A stretch of DNA of 64,000 bases, taken from Narthecium ossifragum. Its lineage: Eukaryota; Streptophyta; Magnoliopsida; Dioscoreales; Nartheciaceae. The notes under the pieces are model-generated. The model was not told where the DNA came from. It did not search any database and saw only the letters and a program-made list of their open reading frames with translations. Both the position numbers and the translations under genes were made by a program. The stretch spans positions 1,302,001-1,366,000 of the forward strand of contig OY986973.1 of NCBI GenBank assembly GCA_963920575.1. The letters are read 5' to 3'. Below are positions 56,871-64,000 of this stretch, piece after piece (position 1 is the stretch's first letter; the number at the start of each line of letters is the position of its first letter).

Positions 56871-59219
56871 TCTTACCACTACATAAGAGCGATCAGATAG
56901 GTTTTAAGTTGGGTTTGAAAAAAAAACCCATTGATTTAGAAAACAAGGGAGAAAGAAGATTTGTTGGTAAATTCTAGATTATGGTAAGAATATTTTATTT
57001 GAAACTAAAATTGATCTGTCATTAGTTATTTACTGAATCATACGAATTATTACAATAATATTTCATGAAAAATTGAAAACCAAGCCAAAAGAGGAGATAT
57101 GAGCAAGTCCTTACGATATAGGAGTGTGGGAATCTTTTTAAGAAAGTAGGGAAAAATTGGATATATATATATATACATTTTTTTTTTTGGAGGAGAGAGA
57201 TGAGTTTTTTTTCCCCCTTTTAAGGGGAAAGAATCCATGAGCATTAATTGATAAATGAACGTATAACCCGGGTCGGATTCTCCAACTTCTCGGACTCTAA
57301 ATATACTCTTTTTAAACTCCGTGTCCGCATCCGATAAAAGGAAAGAAGGAATCCACGAGAAATGAAGGAGGAGCCGAGCGGCGCGGGGCCCACCAAGAAA
57401 GGAGAGAATCCCGGAGTCGAGCGGGCCCCACCCCATCCCTTCCTCTATATTCTCTCTCCTTATCCTAATCGCCCCCCGACTTGTCGATCGACACGTCATG
57501 ACGCGGCGCATCGCCGCGCCACGTCAGCCCCACAAACCCCGACATCCCCACGTGCTTCCGTCCGCCCGTCTCTCCGCCTCCTCGCTAATCGCCACAAATA
57601 CTGAGAGAATCTCCACCTATACCATCCCCTATAATAATACCCGTCCTTATTTAACCACATTAAACTACAATTATTCCCGAATCTAATCCACAGATTAATT
57701 AATTAATTACTGAAAAAATAAGAAAAATCGATGAGTATAGTACCGTCGGTGGTTGGGTCACATAGGTCGTCTTCTTGCTGAGGAATCTAAAATATATATA
57801 ATAATAAGTCAATGTGGGTTGCTGTGGTATAAGGCGGTGAGTTCACCGCGGTTGCGTGGAGATTGGGTCTGGTCACCGGTAGGTGGAGATTCGCTGCCTG
57901 ACGTGGGGCGGATCTCCTTGAGAGGGATGCGCGAGAGTGACCCGACTCGAAACTCTTTTTTATATTATAACATGGAGATAATATCAAATCAAATAAAATA
58001 TTCAGGATAATAACAAATAATTTATTTTATTATATATATATTCAGCTATTTATCTTAGGTTAATGAAGTTTTTGGGTCCACTAATGACGTCATACCATAT
58101 TGCTACACACATATATATGTATCATATATGAAGCATGAATGATTGTTACTTACGTGGTGGATCATGTAATGTGCCACGTTAGAGTACTGTAGGTCCTTCT
58201 TTTTGTGAGTGGCACGAATAGTCTTTGTCTCGGGGTTGACTGATTCCTTACTTATCCTCTAATAATCTTCTGAAGCTAGCTATCAGATAAGGCCAAGATG
58301 GGAGAGTTCGAATCTCTTCCAGGTGTTTATTTATTAGTGTTTAATTTTGGTTGGTCGTAAAACAAACTTTTTCAGTGCTGCTGGCCACTTCCTTGTGTGG
58401 TGATGGTTGAGTCCATTTTAGACCTCCTTTAGGCTAAAAGGCTAGTGCTCATGGAAGCAGGAACATGATGGGCCAAGAAGCTCGACCGGCCACCCACTTG
58501 TTACATTTCAACAGTGAACCAATTATGCATACCAACACGCACGATATTTCTTTAATTATATATAGAGAGATATTTTTTGAAAATATATTTCAAAATTTTA
58601 ATATTAAAATATATTTTAATATTTCAAAATATTTTTTTCCTAATGATATATAAATAATTTCAAATTTTAGAGGGGTATCGAGAAAAACATCCATTAATTA
58701 GAAGGATATTATATTTAGACGCGTTAAGACATGCAACAACCCTATGAGAGTATGTGTTTGATTTTTTGAATTAATATTATATTTAGACGCGTTAACTAAA
58801 TCATGGTAATGTGTGATAATATGCCGGATATTATATTGAAATTTCATAAGGTGTTCATGCAAATTGGATGATACATTTGTGGACGAAGAATTTAATAATA
58901 CATGCAAGCACACGTTTCTCGTGTTTCATGATGCGTCACACTCGTCTTCATTGTTAGGAGCGTAGGTTGGGAACTACCATTAACGTGTGTTCGTGCGATC
59001 TAATTTTACTCGGCCATAGTGTTGGAAAATAAACCCAACATTGATTAGAATTTTATTTAGGATTTTGAGTTTAATTAGAGTTTGATTAGAAGTTTGTAAT
59101 TTAATGTGAATTAGAACTCTAAATTAGAGTCTTTGTTTTGTTTAAAACCCATATATATGAGTGGTATGAGTCTCGTAACTTTGATTGGGCAGGAGATACA
59201 TATGACATAAATAGTAGAT
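56871..59219. other. Intergenic, with a GC-rich island at 57360-57600
   Basis: The island carries GCCACGTCAGC, CCCACGTGC and other ACGT cores typical of bZIP-binding promoters, yet no gene with a recognisable product follows on either strand. A second GC-rich patch lies at 57820-57950. An LTR-like start, TGTTGGAAAATAAACCCAAC, occurs at 59022, before the copia relic. Elsewhere AT-rich spacer. Confidence 0.4.
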
Positions 59220-59550
59220 CATGTAACGTAATTTTTCTGGGGAAAAGTGCATTCATTTGAGCTTAGAAGAAGCAAGATATATAGTTGAACTTACCACATC
59301 ATAGGCTGAGTATGTCACAACATCGACATGTATGACAGATGTATTATGGATCAAAAAAATGTTGAAAGAATTGAGCTTTACATAAAATAATCCCATCAAG
59401 TTCTATTGGGATAATAAATCAATAATTTGCATAACAAATGATTCAATTTTTCATGAAAATAACAAGTATATTGGACTTCGATATCATTTTATTCGAGAGC
59501 TGATCAGACACAAAATAATAGAGCTATCTTACGTGAGATGCACTGAGGCG
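59220..59550 (+). pseudogene. Ty1/copia RNase H fragment
   Basis: In one frame with two stops the sequence reads AEYVTTSTCMTDVLWIKKML, then FYWDNKSIICITNDSIFHEN, then YIGLRYHFIRELI and IELSYVR. This is the standard copia RNase H order: AEY, an aliphatic W, the DNKS motif, H...KHI-type, RYHFIRE and the final IEL.Y. The element's other domains are absent. Confidence 0.85.
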
Positions 59551-60213
59551 TCATTTTCCATATTTCATTCTCTAATGCTTTTTTCTCTATTCTCAATCAC
59601 TCTCAATTCATAGCAGTACTCTTTTCCTTATCTCCATCATTATAACACATAATCCCCTCTCAAGAATTTCTCATATGCTATAAAAAAAAATTGAGCCTCA
59701 AAGACTAGAAATAGTTATAGTGACTTCAATTTGCTTATGCTTGGGAGAGTGAAAAGTCAAGGGGTTTTCTGATTCGCTGAAGAGATAAACCAATTACGAC
59801 TAAAAGACGTACCCTTTGATGCAGCCCAATGCTATATCATACAATAGAATAGAATCAACCAATATTATATAATGCGATATCATGCTTTGCATCAAAGCAT
59901 CACTGACCGGTGACCTTTTATAGGGAAAAAAAGGGATATTAGCATAATCCTGGATATATAATTTGGAATGCTACATATGAAAAATTAGAAAAAGTATCCC
60001 TACAAAATTTCCTAACAATAAATAATGGAATCAATAGAGGAATAAATAGGGGACTACTACTTTATTATTCCGGATACCAACGCCCACGCCACTACTAATC
60101 GCCTCTTCCCCCGAGGAGAATATCGAGCGCCGAGGAGTTTCGCACCGGCATGCGAATCGGACGCGAGGAAAAGGCCACGACGCGATGAGATTCCCGCAAC
60201 TCTGCGCGCGACG

Positions 60214-60289
60214 CGGTATCCTGACCCCGGTGGATCCCAAACGCGAGGACTCGGTATCCTGACCCCGGCGGATCCCAAACGCGAGGACT
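60214..60289. repeat. 38-bp tandem repeat upstream of the HHO gene
   Basis: The unit CGGTATCCTGACCCCGG, a variable base, then GGATCCCAAACGCGAGGACT occurs twice with one difference. A third partial unit, CGACCCCGGCGGG, follows. It ends about 207 bases before the ATG, in promoter position. Confidence 0.88.
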
Positions 60290-60380
60290 CGACCCCGGCG
60301 GGTTCCGTCACCGCCCCCGGTCCTTTTGGCCCATTTCACACGAAACACCCCCTCTTCTCTGCGTCTCTGCGTCGCTCAAC

Positions 60381-60402
60381 AGTATATATATGTGTATATA
60401 TA
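60381..60402 (+). promoter_or_regulatory. TATA region of the HHO gene
   Basis: AGTATATATATGTGTATATA is an extended TATA tract 95-116 bases upstream of the ATG at 60497, compatible with a leader of about 70 bases. A pyrimidine-rich CTCGCTTTCTCCGTCGCTCT patch follows at about 60412. Confidence 0.6.
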
Positions 60403-60496
60403 TTGGACTCATCTCGCTTTCTCCGTCGCTCTGGTTCTCGTTGGCTTTGGGTGGCGTGGCTAGGAAGAGAGAGAGATCTGAGGGGGAGGGGAGGAG

Positions 60497-62313
60497 ATGG
60501 GTTCGATCGGGATGGGGTTGGATTGGAAGCTCTCGGCGAGGAAGACGGTCGGTGGGCTCTTGAGAGAGGCGTCGGCGATCGAGGATGCCGAGGCGAGGGC
60601 GGTGAGGCTCGAGGAGTACGTCCGGAGCCTCGAGGAAGAGCGGAGAAAGATCGAGGCGTTCAAGCGCGAGCTCCCACTTTGCGTGCTCCTCGTCTGCGAT
60701 GGTTGGTACCCTTTAAATCCCTGTTCTTTCTCGTCTTCTCCACGTCTTTTGATCTAAAATTGGGATTTTTGCCGGCGTTTTGTGGTCGCGGTGGTGGTTT
60801 AGACCCCGTTTCACCAATCTAGATGGTAAAAGGAGTGTTTTCTTTGTGGGTGTCGCAGTGATCGGAGCGTTGAGGGAGGAGCTGGAGGTGTGCCGAAGTG
60901 AGAGGTACGCGGATGGTCGCCGCGTCCTGGAGGAGTTCATGCCCATCAAGAGTAAATTCGAGGAGGAGGAGGAGGGAGGGGTGAAACTGGAAAAGGACTC
61001 CAAGGATAAGAAGAACTGGACGAGCTCCTTCCAGCTGTGGAGCGACAATTATAGCGATGATACCACCGACAAATCCAACAATGGCAGGAAGAAAGCCGAG
61101 GAGGTACGCTGGAATTCGGCATTGATGTTAGCTTTGTTTGGAAAGTTTATCCCTTTAGGTAATTCGATGGTTTTCCTCAATTGGGTACTCTTGGATTTTG
61201 ACTACAGAGGGCCAACGATGCTGATCGGCGGCCGGAGGACGAGAATCCATCTCAGGAATGCAAGAGTAGAGGCGGCGGAGGGGCCTTCTTACCATTTAAG
61301 CCGATCTCAGCGGCGACGAAGAAGGAGGAGAAGGTGGCTCCGATGTTGCCTGACCTCACCTTGTTGTCCCCTTGTGGCTTCAGTTCTAAGAGCGCCGGCC
61401 GATCTCCAGTGTCCTCTACGACAACAGGCACTAATCTTAGCCTGCAGGGGGAACAGCAGCAGCAGCCCAGGAAGGCAAGGAGATGTTGGTCGCCGGAGCT
61501 GCATCGGAGATTTGTGGCCGCTCTGCAACAGCTTGGTGGTGCCCAGGGTGAGATGAAATTTCCATAGTCTTGTGCTCAAATTAGATCTAATTTGGAAAAT
61601 TATTTAGCTTGGCAATATTCCCATTCCCACATGGCTTATACCACTTAAAGAAAACAGTAGATTGCTTCTATGTAGAAGTATATTGAAACTTGTTCTTCAT
61701 CAAGAACAAGTTCCAAGATGGATAGTTTTGCATGATCTTATGAGCATGGATAGGTGATTTTTGGTACATGCTTGATCTGTCCTTATCCTTCTATCTAGAA
61801 ATTGTTTTATGCAGCCTAAATTCCACCATGCACCTTTGTCTGATTGCATTTCTCTGTTTGATCCAGTGGCCACTCCAAAGCAAATCAGGGAATTAATGAA
61901 GGTCGATGGGCTTACCAACGATGAAGTCAAAAGCCATTTGCAGGTGGGCTTGAGTTCTTCTTCTGTGATCATCTAATTTTCTCTTAATTCTGTTTGTTTA
62001 ATTGTTGGTTCTTCAATTGAATACATTCAAAGATGACTTAAATTAATCTTCATGGCTATTTCAGAAGTATCGGCTGCACACTCGAAGGATGCCAAACTCC
62101 TCTTCTCCAACATCAATTCGGCCAGTTGGGATGGGGGGAAGCTTGTGGGCTCCTCAAGCTCAGTATGCAGCCTCTTCTCAGCAGAGTGCTTCTCAATCAC
62201 GATCTCCCCAAAGCCCTCTTCAACTAGGCAGCACTTGCCGTGCAATCTCTCTCACTGCTGGAGATAGCTATGAGGAAGAAGATGGTAAATCGGAGAGTTA
62301 CAGTTGGAAGTGA
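60497..62313 (+). CDS. GARP/Myb transcription factor, HHO/NIGT1 type
   Basis: HHO/NIGT1/HRS1 proteins are nuclear repressors linking nitrate and phosphate starvation responses. Exons 60497-60701, 60859-61103, 61208-61547, 61867-61943 and 62065-62313 keep frame and give 371 aa. The N-terminal region has the family's helical block [20 protein letters not shown] (about residues 43-62) continued by [10 protein letters not shown] charged linker follows with WSDN and FLPFKPISA. The GARP/G2-like DNA-binding domain is [20 protein letters not shown] ... [20 protein letters not shown] and then [13 protein letters not shown], about residues 240-300, split by introns exactly as in the family (after GGAQ and after KSHLQ). 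The C-terminus is Ser/Gln-rich. No clear LxLxL EAR motif is seen; a DLTL stretch at LPDLTLLSP is the nearest. A different acceptor choice 3 bases later in exon 3 is possible. Confidence 0.95.
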
Positions 62314-64000
62314 GACATTTGGTGTTGCTGCACAATAAATGGCATCCTGATAAGGTTACCACTGATATAGACGAGAATATCAACAAGAACACGACTGCCA
62401 TTGGATAAATAGGCGGAAATGAGATTGGCTGATGGCAGCCAATGTATAGAGTTACCTGGGAGAAACTAGACGAGGCCGGAGTAGATTACCATGTTTTATA
62501 AGAACATCTTTAATAGTGAGAGGAGGCATGGGACTCCTCATTTCAAGTTTTGGCAGAGTTAAGTTTTTTCATTGTCATTGTTCCTTTTCTTTCTCTCGGT
62601 TTTTTTTTGGAGACTATGAGACTTTGTAACATCTAGCAAACAGTGATTGTTGTTTTCTCTAACATGGAATCATCAACTTGGAAAATAAGTAGCTTTTGAG
62701 AGTTGTAATTTGAGTTTGTATGTTCTTCAGTCGGAATATCATTGAGGTGATTAGATTCACTTTTTTCTATCAGCTTAAATTATGAATTTCTTGTGATATT
62801 CGTTGTTCTGTTTCTTAAATTCAATATTCATGTGTGAGGACTCATTATTATTCGACCGAAGAAAAAACAAAGGCGGACCTCTCCCTATGCTTCAAATGGA
62901 TCATTGAGTCTTTTTGCACCTTATCCATCCCTTTCTCCTTTTCCTTGCTTGAACGTAATCCGGACAGCTGTTGAGAATAAGTTTGGGGTATCTTTTGTCG
63001 TCTCCAGCCATCATAGAAACTCAGGTGTCTTCTTGTGCTGGAAACATAGAATCCTCTTGTGGTTCAGTACCCACACTTCCTCCTCATCATCAGCCTTCTT
63101 CAAGTGCCTTCATCCACAGCGGCATCTGATGCTCTAATGGAAGGCCAAGAAGAAGGTGCTCTACTATGGTACCTCTATTTGAGAAAAAGGCAAGCTATGA
63201 AGCATCAGAGACCCTTCGAGGACATAGAAAGGGAATCTTAATGCAGTCCAGGGTCTGTCTCCGTAGGCCAATAATGGATGCCATTCTAATTGTTTGTTTG
63301 GTAGCAGGTAGCTTATCGGTTTCACACGCAAGCTTCTTCTGCTAGAAATTAACATCAATCCACATCATGAGAATCCCTAGTAGATCAAACCATGATTTCC
63401 ATATGTATATATGGAAGGATCTGAGGACTTAAATTGGACCACAGTTGAGAATCCCAGGAGGATCTTTGTTTTAATATAAAAAATTCAAGATCTTTTCTAC
63501 AGACTAGAAAGCCATTAATTCACAAGATGGGCATGTTGCAAACTTTCATATGAAGCAAAACATCTGAAGAGAGGTGGAAAAAGGGAAGGAGAAGGCCATC
63601 ACGCAACTGATCAGCTATCATCTTTTGATTTTGTTGGCTCCACCATTAGATCGAATCTAAACGGTTCCGGTTGCTCTTTTTTGTTTTCACATAACAATCT
63701 AATAAACTCATCGGATTCCATTCCAATTCAAAGGTTTGGATCCTGTAGAATTTGGCTGTAATAAACTCTTAAAAATCCAGATACGATAGATACAAGTCCA
63801 GTTATAGTGGTCCACTTTGGGCCGGGGTGAATCAGACATTCAGACTCTAAGCCCATGTTTGATACAGGAATAACCCCCCTATCTCTTCTTATCTCCACAC
63901 TTGTTTTTAAACATAAAAAATAATTATTATTACTTTATGCTCATTTCACATGCTACTATTACTCTATTTTTTCATATCCTTATTATTTAATTTCACTTTT
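62314..64000. other. HHO 3' flank and right edge of the window, no gene seen
   Basis: 62314-62850 probably includes the HHO 3' untranslated region. 62870-63245 is GC-richer and open in two plus-strand frames but gives nothing recognisable. The last 150 bases start with GCCCATGTTTGATACAGGAA, which may be the edge of another MITE. Confidence 0.45.

Noticed and set aside
56326..56977. Open frame across the GGGTC arrays
   Set aside because: Stop-poor tandem repeats of a hAT element; no conserved protein.
58295..58325. GAGTTCGAATCTC, a tRNA B-box-like sequence
   Set aside because: No A box, acceptor stem or cloverleaf could be built around it.

Overview
This window is plant nuclear DNA. It has multi-exon genes with GT-AG introns, TATA boxes, an assembly gap of 200 Ns (13345-13544), and AT-rich spacers full of small DNA transposons and retroelement debris. 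GC-rich first exons next to AT-rich later exons (serpin, helper NLR) and Tourist/Mutator/hAT-type short elements suggest a monocot, probably a commelinid. The species cannot be named from the sequence.

Eight protein-coding genes are supported, and each exon chain stays in frame. (1) SKU5-similar multicopper-oxidase-like secreted protein, minus, 2365-5046, 8 exons, 541 aa. (2) NRT1/PTR (NPF) transporter, minus, 8698-12966, 581 aa, with its start codon apparently alone in the first coding exon. (3) Inhibitory serpin, plus, 16655-18894, 390 aa, P1-P1' Arg-Ser. (4) Nucleobase-ascorbate transporter (NAT), plus, 21014-25087, 14 exons, 542 aa. (5) ADR1-type helper NLR, plus, 32175-35164, 5 exons, 841 aa. 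(6) Subclass III SnRK2 kinase, minus, 35644-39943, 9 exons, 361 aa, convergent with the NLR across about 480 bp. (7) DEK_C plus two-SWIB chromatin protein, plus, 47671-52232, 6 exons, 337 aa. (8) HHO/NIGT1-type GARP transcription factor, plus, 60497-62313, 5 exons, 371 aa. The genes are not an operon or cluster. SnRK2, NLR and NPF touch stress, immunity and nitrate or hormone physiology, but their adjacency shows no joint function.

The spacers are the most distinctive part. They hold: a 1.39-kb Mutator-type element with about 85-bp inverted repeats that seems to carry captured gene pieces, and a 346-bp relative with an exact 9-bp target duplication; two hAT-type elements with 8-bp target duplications built from GGGTC- or GGGGCGG-type repeats, plus two weaker relatives; a solo LTR with a 5-bp target duplication; an internally deleted Ty3/gypsy remnant with LTR and primer-binding site; a copia RNase H relic; Tourist-like MITEs; a three-copy intronic repeat family rich in ACCGAT; a 64-bp-arm AT-rich hairpin; and a tandem pair with tRNA-like A and B boxes. 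A diverged second copy of the NAT 3' end and its downstream flank lies 3 kb beyond the gene, separated from it by retroelement sequence.

I see no wholly new system. The items most worth checking are the Pack-MULE-like element, the duplicated NAT 3' end, the duplicated 3' splice site inside NAT, and the isolated-ATG exon of the NPF gene.
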